Positions 26,275 through 34,794 of a stretch of 64,000 nucleotides of DNA are shown in pieces. Under the pieces are notes generated by a model, which had not been told where the DNA came from, did not search any database, and saw only the letters and a program-made list of their open reading frames with translations. This DNA is from Lagierella massiliensis (GTDB lineage Bacteria; Bacillota; Clostridia; Tissierellales; Peptoniphilaceae). The translations under genes and the position numbers were made by a program. The stretch spans positions 18,664-82,663 of the forward strand of contig JAUNLT010000007.1 in assembly GCA_030532135.1 (NCBI GenBank). Reading direction: 5' to 3'. Positions within the stretch are counted from its first letter, which is position 1; each line of letters opens with the position of its first letter.

Positions 26275-26624
26275 AACTCTCCCATATCCTCCTTTATAAA
26301 TTCATCTATCTTCTTTTTTAACTCCATAATTACTGGCAAATCATTATTATCTAAGCTGTCAAAATCTTTTCTAATTTCTTCTAGTAAATCCAAAGTTCTT
26401 TCAGATCTTTTTTTTAGATTTAATTTCTGTTCAAAATTGTAAAGTCTTTTCTCAGCTCTCTTAATATTTTCAGAAACTGCCTGTTTCGATATACCATATA
26501 TATCTCCAATTTCATTTAAAGATAGATCTTCGTTATAGTATTTATCTACCATGGATCTTTGTCTTTCTGAAAGAAGAGAACCATAATAGTCAAATAGTAT
26601 TCCTACTTCAACTAATTTTTCCAT
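26271..26624 (-). CDS. ylxM: YlxM, SRP-associated HTH regulator
   Basis: Sigma-70-region-4-like helix-turn-helix protein encoded before ffh in Firmicutes and thought to modulate SRP activity. 117 aa from ATG at 26624, which has GAGG five bases upstream; an upstream TTG at 26648 adds eight residues but is very close to another Shine-Dalgarno. Core pattern LLSERQRSMVDKYYNEDLSL and the HTH IGDIYGISKQAVSENIKRAE. Confidence 0.93.
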   Translation of the reverse strand: MEKLVEVGILFDYYGSLLSERQRSMVDKYYNEDLSLNEIGDIYGISKQAVSENIKRAEKRLYNFEQKLNLKKRSERTLDLLEEIRKDFDSLDNNDLPVIMELKKKIDEFIKEDMGEL

Positions 26625-26665
26625 TATAACCTCTTGTCTGTCAAGCAATCTCCTTGACCTCTAAT

Positions 26666-26694
26666 ATTATAAGTGAGAGTTATAAAGAAGTCAA
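26666..26694 (-). promoter_or_regulatory. Consensus promoter of the ylxM-ffh-rpsP operon
   Basis: TTGACT at 26694-26689, 17-bp spacer, TATAAT at 26671-26666 on the minus strand; start point expected near 26659. It likely drives about eleven genes down to mogA. Confidence 0.85.
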
Positions 26695-26830
26695 TACTTT
26701 TACTGAATATTATAAAAGATTATTATATGAATTTCTTATAGGTTGATAAACAGTTAAATTTCAGTGATATAATATAGTTGATGAATTAAGGGGGGGTGAT
26801 TTTAATTTGAATAATTTTCAAGGAGGAAAT

Positions 26831-27157
26831 GTGAAAACTTTAATAAAGAAAACTATTGCAATATCAATGTCAATATTATTAATTGGTTCAGTACCTTTAA
26901 CAACCATTTCTAATGGTTATGTAAAAGAAAATAAAGGAAGTGTTACTGCTGTTGAAACTAAATATGTAAGTATTACTAGAAAATATAAAAGAGGAACAAG
27001 AGTTCCTGCCTCTATCCCTTATCAACAAGATGGTTTTGGAGGATATCTGAAGAGAGCTTCTAGATATTCATATGTAGAAGGAGATTATATTTTCTGGAAT
27101 TTTTCAGGAACAGTGGCAAGATCCTCCGGTGGTGGAATAGGTATAGGAGGTATATAA
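26831..27157 (+). CDS. Small secreted protein, putative substrate or product of the adjacent ABC system
   Basis: 108 aa from GTG at 26831, preceded by AAGGAGG four bases upstream; a TTG at 26807 would start before this site. The first 30 residues form a Sec signal (KTLIKK, hydrophobic stretch to about residue 24). The rest has TITRxY-like and IPASIPYQQDGFGGYLKR segments resembling a beta-rich repeat found in larger Firmicutes surface proteins, then SGTVARS and a Gly/Ile-rich end (GGGIGIGGI). I do not recognise a named family. It is followed 58 bp later by a large ABC permease and ATPase on the same strand, suggesting a bacteriocin-like peptide with export or immunity genes. Function is not demonstrated. 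Confidence 0.65.
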   Translation: MKTLIKKTIAISMSILLIGSVPLTTISNGYVKENKGSVTAVETKYVSITRKYKRGTRVPASIPYQQDGFGGYLKRASRYSYVEGDYIFWNFSGTVARSSGGGIGIGGI

Positions 27158-27215
27158 AATCTTCCCCCTCTTATCATCTTTTAATCGATAAATACATATT
27201 CAGAAAGGAGTACCC

Positions 27216-29591
27216 ATGTTCAGTTTTAATAAATTTTTCAAAAATAAAATTTGGGGTTATCTATGTCTTTTTTTCGCCATTATCTCTATTATATATGCAG
27301 TTAATCAAAAACAATCTTCAATTAAGTCAATTACAGTTCTAGACAAAACTCTGGAACAACTACCTTACCATCTAACTAATCTTAAAGCGTCTAAAAATAA
27401 ATTAAAAGACAATAATTTAAAAGAAGAAATTACCCTTTATAATGAAAAAGCTACAAGCTTTTATTACATTGTTCAAGAAGCATATGGCAATACTTTTTCT
27501 TTTGACGACTCTTCATATTACGCAAATATGGATAAGGCTTATGATGTTTTCATAGAACTTCAAACAATGGAAGATTCTTTCATTGATAAACTTGACCAAA
27601 ATTTATATAACAGATATTTTACAGACAAAGAAAATCAAATTGTAAACTTTTTAAATGTTTACAAATATCACAAAGATAATAACATAGAAATAAGTCCCAC
27701 TAGAGAAACTTTCTTAGGTCTTTTTGAAAGTACTTGGAAATTATTATTCAGTTCAATATTTATTGTCGTAATGCTTATATTTGCAATCTTTATAAGTGAG
27801 TCTAGACAATTCAACTTTAAAGTAGATGATGGATCTTATAAATTTCCCCAAATAAATCTACTCGATTTGGCTATGACAACATTTTTACCACCAATTATAA
27901 TTATATCTTGTTTCTTAGGTATAGGTGTACTCTCTGTCTTAAGGAGAAATCCCTTCGGAAGTTTCAGAGAACTCCTCACTTATGATGTACTACTTGGAAA
28001 TTCTTTCAGTTTAATTGATCCTAATAGTAACTTTGGGATTTACCATAATTCCTATATACTTATTCTTTTACAACTATTACTTACAACTACACTTTGTTTT
28101 TTAACAATGTACTTAATTTACAAACTGTTTAGGAAATTTTTAAATTTTGGAATTTCAACTGTTTTAACCTTTTCAATTGTATCTTCAATTATATTTTTAC
28201 AAGAAAAATTTATAGAATTAGAACTTTATTTTTCTTTTAATCAAATAAAAATACTCTCAAGGAATACAAATTTAATCTTATTAATAGCTTTAGTAGCTAT
28301 ATTCTCTTGCCTAAATTATATATTTAGATATAGAAGAGAATCTAAGTTTAACTTAAATAAATATTATAATTCAAAAAATATAAAAAACTTAAAATCCTTT
28401 GAGATTGTAAAAATTAAAAGGAGTCCTTTTATAAATATTTTTTTTGTTACAATTGTAATTTTAAGTCTTCTAATACCTTTTTCATTTAACGAATCACCTG
28501 AAAAAATTAAAAACGACGCTATTACAAATCTAGATGTATTGATTAAATTTCAAAAAAATTTCTTAGAAGAATTTAAAGGAATAGATCGGGATAATATGTT
28601 AAATAATCCAGAACAAACCATAAGTCTACTAGAAGATATACAAAAAACTTATCCTAAAAAAGACAAAAATCCTAAAGCATATCTAAAAAGTCTACTAAAA
28701 TATAATATTCAAGGTGATGCTGTTCTTATAGGCGATGAAGATAATTACAATACAAATCAAAACTATGTTGTCGATAGAATAAAATACTTCTTAGACAATG
28801 ACTTAAAACCCGATGATGAATTAAATATAACTGGTGTATACGACAACTTATTCGTTTTAAAAAAACCTAGTAGTTTGTATTTAAACAATATGTACTTTAG
28901 AAATTTTGAAGATAGTGGAGCAATGGGACAATTTGTAAAAGCCCATGACATAGGTTTTATACCATTAATAACTTTCTTAATTTGTTCCATTATATCTTTT
29001 AAAACTTGTGAAGATTTAAAAAAGAGCAAGACTGTTCTTTTATTGTCCTCAGGAAAGTCAAAAAGCAAGATTTTTCTCACAAAGTTTTTAAGCGCCTTAG
29101 TATTAAGTATTATATCTATAATAATTGTATATATCCTGATATTTGGAATAGGATTTATTAAAGACGGACTCGGTGAACCAAAATATCCTCTAATAACCTA
29201 TGCTTCATTAAGTTCTGATGTAAAATATATAGGTGGAAACATTGCTGTTATTAACATTTTGCCAAAAGTGATACTATCTACTATTCTTTATGCGGTTACC
29301 TTAATAAGTTTTATCTTTATGATATTTTCTACAGGATTTAAGGGATCTAGTGTAATTACTATAATATGTATAGTCCTTGGTATGTCTATTGCTAATATGG
29401 GCCTTTTAGGAAAACTATCTGTAATAAACCCCTTTAATTATTTTGACTCAATGCTATTTGTGAATGGAGGAATAAGCTTTGTTAATAATACTCCAACCAT
29501 AAACTTTGTTACCGGTTGTCTTGTCATGATTATAGAAAGCATAATTTTTATATCTATTGGAAATGTTATTTTAAATAGGAGGTATTTATGA
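27216..29591 (+). CDS. Large ABC-2-type transporter permease with duplicated halves
   Basis: 791 aa membrane protein. Two halves have the same plan: a single membrane span near the start (about 12-30 and about 398-417), a long outside segment (about 32-165 and about 420-575), then five or six spans. This resembles fused FtsX/ABC-2 permeases next to bacteriocin or antimicrobial-peptide ATPases. AGGAG lies five bases before ATG. The stop overlaps the next ATP-binding gene by 4 bp (ATGA). Export of, or immunity to, the upstream small secreted protein is the likeliest role, inferred from order. Confidence 0.75.
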   Translation: MFSFNKFFKNKIWGYLCLFFAIISIIYAVNQKQSSIKSITVLDKTLEQLPYHLTNLKASKNKLKDNNLKEEITLYNEKATSFYYIVQEAYGNTFSFDDSSYYANMDKAYDVFIELQTMEDSFIDKLDQNLYNRYFTDKENQIVNFLNVYKYHKDNNIEISPTRETFLGLFESTWKLLFSSIFIVVMLIFAIFISESRQFNFKVDDGSYKFPQINLLDLAMTTFLPPIIIISCFLGIGVLSVLRRNPFGSFRELLTYDVLLGNSFSLIDPNSNFGIYHNSYILILLQLLLTTTLCFLTMYLIYKLFRKFLNFGISTVLTFSIVSSIIFLQEKFIELELYFSFNQIKILSRNTNLILLIALVAIFSCLNYIFRYRRESKFNLNKYYNSKNIKNLKSFEIVKIKRSPFINIFFVTIVILSLLIPFSFNESPEKIKNDAITNLDVLIKFQKNFLEEFKGIDRDNMLNNPEQTISLLEDIQKTYPKKDKNPKAYLKSLLKYNIQGDAVLIGDEDNYNTNQNYVVDRIKYFLDNDLKPDDELNITGVYDNLFVLKKPSSLYLNNMYFRNFEDSGAMGQFVKAHDIGFIPLITFLICSIISFKTCEDLKKSKTVLLLSSGKSKSKIFLTKFLSALVLSIISIIIVYILIFGIGFIKDGLGEPKYPLITYASLSSDVKYIGGNIAVINILPKVILSTILYAVTLISFIFMIFSTGFKGSSVITIICIVLGMSIANMGLLGKLSVINPFNYFDSMLFVNGGISFVNNTPTINFVTGCLVMIIESIIFISIGNVILNRRYL

Positions 29592-30412
29592 TAGAAATAG
29601 AAAATCTTAAAAAAAATTATGGTCAAAAGGTTGTTCTTGACCAGTTGTGTCTAAATATAGAAAGACCCGATATATACGCACTGGTTGGACCAAATGGTAC
29701 GGGAAAGACAACTTTAATGGATATTATAGCAAATTTTGTAAAGAAGGATTCGGGAAATGTAAGAATATGTGATATGGACCATAGTGACTTTAAAATTTTC
29801 GAAAAGCTGTCTTACGCAAGAAATCTTAATATGCTTTATGATAATCTTACAGGACTGGATCATTTGGAACTTGCGAAGAGTTTAAAAAAGGTAAGTGACA
29901 AGGACTTTAAAGAAACTCTTGAGATATTTGGGGTATCAGACTTTATGAAAAAGAAAGTATCAACCTATTCTCTAGGAATGAGACAAAAGATGCTGCTAAC
30001 ATATTTTTTTATTGGAGATTACAAAATTTATATGATGGATGAACCACTTACCGGACTTGATCCTAGTTCAATCATAACCCTAAGAGAATATCTTCACTAT
30101 CTTAAATCTAAAGGAAAAATGGTAATTCTCTCGTCCCATACACTATCCGAAGTGGATAAGACCACAGATAAAATACTATTTTTATCCAAGGGGAAAATAT
30201 TAAAGGAAAATCTACATTCCTTTGCTGTAGAAAAATATCTTTTAAAAACGGATGTTTCATTAAATTATGAAAAGATAAATGATGAATATATCATTCCAAG
30301 TGAAGAGCTAGACACGGCAATACGAAATGTGCACACTAATAAAGGAAAGATTCTATCCATTGAAAAGTATTTGAAATCTACCGAGGAAAGATATAAAGAA
30401 CTTTATGGTTAA
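29588..30412 (+). CDS. ABC transporter ATP-binding protein (CcmA/BcrA type)
   Basis: 274 aa single nucleotide-binding domain pairing with the permease. Walker A GPNGTGKTT (about residue 34), signature YSLGMRQKM, Walker B IYMMDEPLTGLDP and switch His in LSSHTLSEV. The C-terminal 60 residues form an extra domain, common in drug/peptide exporters. GGAGG five bases before ATG, and 4-bp overlap with the permease. The module ends in a strong terminator. Confidence 0.9.
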   Translation: MIEIENLKKNYGQKVVLDQLCLNIERPDIYALVGPNGTGKTTLMDIIANFVKKDSGNVRICDMDHSDFKIFEKLSYARNLNMLYDNLTGLDHLELAKSLKKVSDKDFKETLEIFGVSDFMKKKVSTYSLGMRQKMLLTYFFIGDYKIYMMDEPLTGLDPSSIITLREYLHYLKSKGKMVILSSHTLSEVDKTTDKILFLSKGKILKENLHSFAVEKYLLKTDVSLNYEKINDEYIIPSEELDTAIRNVHTNKGKILSIEKYLKSTEERYKELYG

Positions 30413-30442
30413 GATTAAAGTATAATAAAAATTAATGAATAC

Positions 30443-30480
30443 AAAAAAGGTTGTGTCACAGTATCGACACAACCTTTTTT
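30443..30480. terminator. Bidirectional terminator between the ABC module and the ATP-grasp gene
   Basis: Fifteen-bp perfect stem (30443-30457 with 30466-30480), 8-nt loop, A-run on one side and T-run on the other, so it can stop both converging transcripts. Confidence 0.92.
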
Positions 30481-30518
30481 TGTACAGCAGACGAGCACTT
30501 GAAAAACTCAGTCCTTGA

Positions 30519-31730
30519 TTAAATTTCTTCTCTCTCAGGTTGAAACTTCGGATAGTACTTAATCGTGGCAAGTCTTCGTCTCCAGTAATTTAACCATCTT
30601 TTAAAATTCTTATCTTTTTCATACCATTGAGTAAATTTAAATCCTTTTTCTAAAAGCCTTTTTACCCTTGGTAAATCCGTTTTATTACAATAATTTTTTA
30701 ACACAAATGGATCCACATAAATCCATAAACCTTCTTCTGTATGTTTGTAAATTGGTTTATCTGTATTATCAATTAAGTCATCTACAAGAAATGTTACAAA
30801 ATTACATCCACCAGCCGTCATATAGTAACTGGAACGACCTTGTCTAATATTTATTTCAAAAACTTTATATTTCCCGTCTCTTCTATCGTATTTAAAATCA
30901 AAATTTGCAAATCCTCTATAATTTATCTTTTCTAAGAAGCTCTTTACCATAGAATACAATTCTTCATTTCCTTCTGTAACTAGTGCATTGTAATTACCTA
31001 TTCCCTCTGGTAGACATTCATCTAGAAGGCATTTACCAAAGCACATCATCTTAACTTCGCCCTTGCTGTTAACATAAGCGTTCAACACTCCCATGGTAGA
31101 GTGATCTCCTGGAATAAAGTCCTGTATTATCATCTCACCTGTGTATCCCGCTGCATACACGTCTTGTATTATTTGATTTAATTCCATCTCATCTTTTGCT
31201 TTATAAGCTTTTTTCTTTCCAGGAAATTTTAAATTTAAAAATTCAATACTATCATTCGCCTTAATTGCAACTGGATACTCAAAAGGAATTTTATAATTGT
31301 CTTTACTTTCTCTATCAATAATATAAGTTGCAGGATAATTCAAATTGTATTTCTCACAAATTTCATAAAAATCCTTTTTATTTTCTAATTTTTCTTGTAA
31401 ATTTTTCGGAATATAATTAAAAGTATAGTACCTTTTTAATTTATCTGCATTTTCAGTTAGTAAAGAAGTGTATCCATCAGAACAAGAAATAAGAAGAAGT
31501 GTTTTTCCTAGCATTTTCTTTCCAAAATCTTCAAGTTCTCTTACAAATACTTCACTACTATCAAAATTATTAAAAGTTCTTACATCTACAATTTTAGAAT
31601 CAGCTGTAAAAGGAAGAGGTTTCATTCCAAAAGCTATTGATTTTATTCCATAAGCCTCATGAAAAGATCTTGCAACTCCATATGAGTTAATATCTGTTCC
31701 AAGTATTATAGGTATAAATTGTTTAGTCAT
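30519..31730 (-). CDS. ATP-grasp carboxylate-amine ligase, D-aspartate ligase-like
   Basis: 403 aa ATP-grasp enzyme. Visible are the N-terminal PurK-like GTDINSYGVARSFHE, mid ATP-grasp (FEYPVAIKAN, AAGYTGEMIIQDFIPG) and the metal-binding FEINIRQGRSSYY. Overall length and start resemble the D-aspartate ligase of enterococci, which adds D-Asp to the Lys of the peptidoglycan stem. Organisms of this kind are reported to have Lys- or Orn-type peptidoglycan with D-Asp or D-Glu bridges, so such a role is plausible but not proven. The start overlaps gpsA by 8 bp. Confidence 0.7.
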   Translation of the reverse strand: MTKQFIPIILGTDINSYGVARSFHEAYGIKSIAFGMKPLPFTADSKIVDVRTFNNFDSSEVFVRELEDFGKKMLGKTLLLISCSDGYTSLLTENADKLKRYYTFNYIPKNLQEKLENKKDFYEICEKYNLNYPATYIIDRESKDNYKIPFEYPVAIKANDSIEFLNLKFPGKKKAYKAKDEMELNQIIQDVYAAGYTGEMIIQDFIPGDHSTMGVLNAYVNSKGEVKMMCFGKCLLDECLPEGIGNYNALVTEGNEELYSMVKSFLEKINYRGFANFDFKYDRRDGKYKVFEINIRQGRSSYYMTAGGCNFVTFLVDDLIDNTDKPIYKHTEEGLWIYVDPFVLKNYCNKTDLPRVKRLLEKGFKFTQWYEKDKNFKRWLNYWRRRLATIKYYPKFQPEREEI

Positions 31731-32700
31731 TAATCTCTCCCTCTATAAATTCATCTTTTAATGACCTTAGGAATAAATTTTCAATTTCTTCTTTAGGGTC
31801 ACCATTCTCATAACAAACATTGTATACAGCTTGAGTTATAGGCATATCTACACCGTACTCTTCTTTTAAACTTACGATAGCTTTAGAAGTGTAATACCCT
31901 TCTGCAAGCTTTGTAAAATCTTCAGATTTAACTAGCGCCTCGCCAAATTTTCTATTATTAGAGTATTTTGAAAACACAGTAGCTTCATAGTCTCCCAAGT
32001 GACATAAGCCATAAGCTGAGAAAGGATTGCCTCCCATTTTTTCAATAAGCCTTGAAACTTCTCTAGTCCCCCTACTCATAAGAGCTCCCTTAAGAGAACT
32101 AAGCCCTAGGCCATCTAAGGCACCTGCGGCAATTCCTATTACGTTTTTAAGCGCCGCTCCAAGTTCATTTCCTATTAAATCTGTTCCATAATAAAATCTT
32201 ATTAGTGAAGAAGAAAACTCATGAACTAGGTACTTCTTTAATTCTTCGTCCTCGCTGTCAATTACCATACAGTTTGGAACACCCCTATAAAATTCCTGTA
32301 CATGACCAGGACCTATCCACACTGCCACCTTATTAGAAGGATGAAGTTCTTGTTTACAAACTTCTGATAACCTCATTCTTGTAGCTATTTCAATACCTTT
32401 CATACATAAGACTATTTTTTTATTTCTAATGGACAGTTCATTTAGTTCTTTTAATAAACTTCTAAATGTCTGCGCACCAACAGAGATAACAATAGTTTCA
32501 CAATCCAACACTACGGATATATCCGAAGATAGCTTTAAGCTTTCAGGAAGTTTAATATAGTCATTTTCCCTACTTTTTTGAAATCTTTGAAATCTTTTTG
32601 ATTCGCTTCTTCCATATAAAGTTACATCTTTACCTATACTATTTAAATACCAAGCAATAAAAGATCCCCATCTTCCACAGCCTATTACAGTAATTTTCAT
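31723..32700 (-). CDS. gpsA: NAD(P)H-dependent glycerol-3-phosphate dehydrogenase
   Basis: Makes sn-glycerol-3-phosphate from dihydroxyacetone phosphate for phospholipids. 325 aa. Rossmann GxGxxG (IGCGRWGSF) at the N-terminus, the GPGHVQE region in place of the common GPSHAEEV, catalytic Lys in LGAALKNVIGIAAG, and SRGTREVSRL. The GPSxA to GPGHV change is a mild divergence from the usual form. Long inverted repeat upstream. Confidence 0.9.
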   Translation of the reverse strand: MKITVIGCGRWGSFIAWYLNSIGKDVTLYGRSESKRFQRFQKSRENDYIKLPESLKLSSDISVVLDCETIVISVGAQTFRSLLKELNELSIRNKKIVLCMKGIEIATRMRLSEVCKQELHPSNKVAVWIGPGHVQEFYRGVPNCMVIDSEDEELKKYLVHEFSSSLIRFYYGTDLIGNELGAALKNVIGIAAGALDGLGLSSLKGALMSRGTREVSRLIEKMGGNPFSAYGLCHLGDYEATVFSKYSNNRKFGEALVKSEDFTKLAEGYYTSKAIVSLKEEYGVDMPITQAVYNVCYENGDPKEEIENLFLRSLKDEFIEGEIND

Positions 32701-32721
32701 AACCCTCTCCTAAAAATAATA

Positions 32722-32770
32722 TCAAGATTATTTTAACACAATTTAAATGAAAATTTTAAAATAATCTTGA
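32722..32770. repeat. 15-bp perfect inverted repeat upstream of gpsA
   Basis: Arms at 32722-32736 and 32756-32770 are perfectly complementary and enclose a 19-bp AT-rich loop. It lies 21 bp before the gpsA start. On the minus strand it is followed by a T-rich run and then AGGAG. It could be an operator, attenuator or residual terminator. Confidence 0.75.
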
Positions 32771-32867
32771 AAATTTTTAAATAATACATTATAATATAAT
32801 ATATCTTAATATTTATCTATTAATATAATTTATTAAAACAATTACTTTAGATACCTTTATCCTTTCT

Positions 32868-32898
32868 AAGAATGTGATGTAAGCCCCATCACATTCTT
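32868..32898. other. Hairpin downstream of rpsI
   Basis: Twelve-bp perfect stem (32868-32879 with 32887-32898), 7-nt loop, with weak T-rich sequence only on the plus strand. It sits between the rpsI terminator and the AT-rich gpsA promoter region; role unclear. Confidence 0.55.
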
Positions 32899-32913
32899 TA
32901 TCTTTATGCCAAT

Positions 32914-32946
32914 AAAAAAAGCCAAGGAAATATATCCAAGGCTTTT
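32914..32946 (-). terminator. Terminator after rplM-rpsI
   Basis: Seven-bp AAAAGCC/GGCTTTT stem (32917-32923 with 32940-32946), a two-base symmetric mismatch then GG/CC, and a U7 run on the minus strand, 5 bp past the rpsI stop. Confidence 0.8.
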
Positions 32947-32951
32947 GTATA

Positions 32952-33344
32952 TTATCTCTTTGAGAATTGTGGGCTCTTACGAGCTTTCTTTCTACCGTAT
33001 TTTTTACGCTCAACTTTTCTAGGGTCTCTAGTTAAGAAACCTGCTCTTTTTAAAGTTGGTCTTAGTTCTTCATCAACTTGAAGAAGTGCTCTTGCAACAC
33101 CATGACGAATTGCTCCTGCTTGTCCAGTATAACCTCCACCTTTAACATTCACATGAACATCATAAGAGTCTATATTTTCAGTTAATGTTAGAGGTTCTTT
33201 AGCTATAACCTTTAAAGTTTCATAATTGAAATATTCGTCAATAGGTTTTTTATTTACAATAAAATTTCCATTTCCAGGAACTAATCTTACTCTTGCAACG
33301 GAAGTCTTTCTTCTTCCAGTTCCTAAATATTGAATATCAGCCAT
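32952..33344 (-). CDS. rpsI: 30S ribosomal protein S9
   Basis: 130 aa. [19 protein letters not shown] and the ending [18 protein letters not shown] are diagnostic; the basic tail reaches the ribosomal P site tRNA. AGGAGGAG precedes the start. Second gene of the rplM-rpsI unit. Confidence 0.98.
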   Translation of the reverse strand: MADIQYLGTGRRKTSVARVRLVPGNGNFIVNKKPIDEYFNYETLKVIAKEPLTLTENIDSYDVHVNVKGGGYTGQAGAIRHGVARALLQVDEELRPTLKRAGFLTRDPRKVERKKYGRKKARKSPQFSKR

Positions 33345-33355
33345 GTATTCTCCTC

Positions 33356-33787
33356 CTATACTAAATCTAAAGGTTCAGGTTTTTGAGCTTCATGTCCGTG
33401 GTTTTCACCGGCATAAACTTTTAATTTCCTGTACATTTGTCTACCTAATTTATTCTTAGGTAACATTCCCTTAACTGCTAATTCGATTGCTCTTTCAGGT
33501 TTTCTTTCCATAAGTTCATCGAAAGTAGAAGTTCTAAGGCCACCAGGATAACCTGTGTGTCTCTTATAGATTTTTTTCTTGTTTTTGTTTCCTGTTACTC
33601 TAATCTTATCTGCATTTATAACTATTACATAGTCACCAGTATCAAGATTTGGAGTGAATATAGGCTTATTCTTTCCTCTTAGAATAGCTGCAACTTCACT
33701 TGCAAGTCTTCCAAGAACTTTGTCTGTAGCATCTACCACATACCATTTTCTTTGTATGTCTTTTGCTGTAGTATTAAAGCTTTTCAT
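33356..33787 (-). CDS. rplM: 50S ribosomal protein L13
   Basis: 143 aa early-assembly protein. [20 protein letters not shown] and [18 protein letters not shown] are typical. It lies 11 bp upstream of rpsI. A structured leader and a promoter precede it. Confidence 0.98.
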   Translation of the reverse strand: MKSFNTTAKDIQRKWYVVDATDKVLGRLASEVAAILRGKNKPIFTPNLDTGDYVIVINADKIRVTGNKNKKKIYKRHTGYPGGLRTSTFDELMERKPERAIELAVKGMLPKNKLGRQMYRKLKVYAGENHGHEAQKPEPLDLV

Positions 33788-33947
33788 CTGTCTTCCTTCC
33801 TCTTTACAATATTTTTGACCATTTAGACATCGCCGTCAAATAGCGACTGTTTTCCCACCAAGCATTTATTAATCGCACCCTTGGCCACTAGGCGATTTTG
33901 TGAATATTGTTAAAAAGGACTGGGACAATCTTTTTTAACACCATAGT
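33788..33947 (-). ncRNA. Structured 5' leader of rplM-rpsI, possible r-protein autoregulatory RNA
   Basis: About 150 nt between promoter and start. On the minus strand an 8-bp outer helix (33903-33910 with 33806-33813) encloses a 6-bp ATCGCC/GGCGAT helix (33891-33896 with 33829-33834). Inside that lie a 5-bp CCAAG/CTTGG helix (33880-33884 with 33858-33862) and a small GTC/GAC hairpin. Upstream, 33910-33940, another AAAA/TTTT-paired hairpin occurs. Known L13 leader RNAs lie upstream of rplM-rpsI in low-GC Gram-positives; I cannot confirm this matches that family. Confidence 0.55.
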
Positions 33948-33976
33948 ATTTTATATTAAATAAACGGAAATGTCAA
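33948..33976 (-). promoter_or_regulatory. Promoter of rplM-rpsI
   Basis: TTGACA at 33976-33971, 17-bp spacer and TAAAAT at 33953-33948 on the minus strand; start point near 33941. Confidence 0.8.
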
Positions 33977-34124
33977 ATATTTTCTATATATAGATTCAAT
34001 TTATTTTCTATATCCTACTTATTTTTAATTTAAGCTTAAATTAATCTCTATTTTATATATTCTAAGTATATCAGTAAATATGTTCTTTGGTAAAATAAAT
34101 AGTGTAAACAAGAAAGGAGTTAGT

Positions 34125-34532
34125 ATGAAAAACTGGTTTTTTAAATTTATGCAAGGTAGAAATGGAGTAAATCATTTTTCTAGATTCTTATCTTCCATAG
34201 GTTTATTAATATGGATAATAGCCTTGTTTTTTGAAAGATCTACTTTTGGTAATTTTTTGTCTTTATTTGGTATTGGATGTATATTATATTCAAATTTCAT
34301 TATCTTTTCTAGAGATAAAGTACAAAGAAATAAAGAAAACCAAGATTATTTGAATTTGAGGAATAAGTTTATAAGTATTTTTTCTAAAAATAAAAATAAA
34401 ATTTTAAATTCAAAAAAGTATAAGTATTTAAAATGTCCAAACTGTAAAACAGAAATGAGAGTACCTAAAGGGAAAGGTAAGATTAAAATTCATTGCAAAA
34501 ACTGTGGAGAAGAATTTCTAACAAAAAGTTAA
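34125..34532 (+). CDS. Membrane protein with C-terminal zinc ribbon
   Basis: 135 aa from ATG at 34125, chosen because AGGAG lies five bases upstream; an earlier in-frame ATG at 34080 has no such site. Residues about 20-60 form two membrane spans. A Lys-rich linker (75-100) leads to the zinc ribbon CPNCKTEMRVPKGKGK...CKNCGEEF, with two CxxC pairs. The N-terminus KFMQGRNGVNHFSRFL resembles a conserved clostridial family of small zinc-ribbon membrane proteins with unknown function. Confidence 0.75.
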   Translation: MKNWFFKFMQGRNGVNHFSRFLSSIGLLIWIIALFFERSTFGNFLSLFGIGCILYSNFIIFSRDKVQRNKENQDYLNLRNKFISIFSKNKNKILNSKKYKYLKCPNCKTEMRVPKGKGKIKIHCKNCGEEFLTKS

Positions 34533-34581
34533 ATTAAGTTTATTAATAAATATTTGTATGTTTTCATTAACTATGATACAG

Positions 34582-34602
34582 TATATATATATATATATAT
34601 TA
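34582..34602. repeat. (TA)n dinucleotide run
   Basis: About ten TA units in the AT-rich spacer between the zinc-ribbon gene and the frameshifted lipoprotein gene (34533-34794). Nothing else recognisable in that spacer. Confidence 0.8.
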
Positions 34603-34794
34603 AATGATATACAGAAAATTTGAATGTATTATAAGTACACTTTAATCAAATATTTTATAGATTTTAAATTTTAGTAAATAAGACCTAAATAAAAGTTAGA
34701 CTGTTTTTTTACTACAATTAGATAAATATTGAATTAAATATTTTTTCAAATAGCAAATTTTTGAACCAATTTTTAAGATGAGGAGTTAAATAAT

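Noticed and set aside
34582-34602. TA repeat as phase-variation promoter
   Set aside because: Not positioned between recognisable -35 and -10 elements of a gene; likely neutral in an AT-rich spacer.
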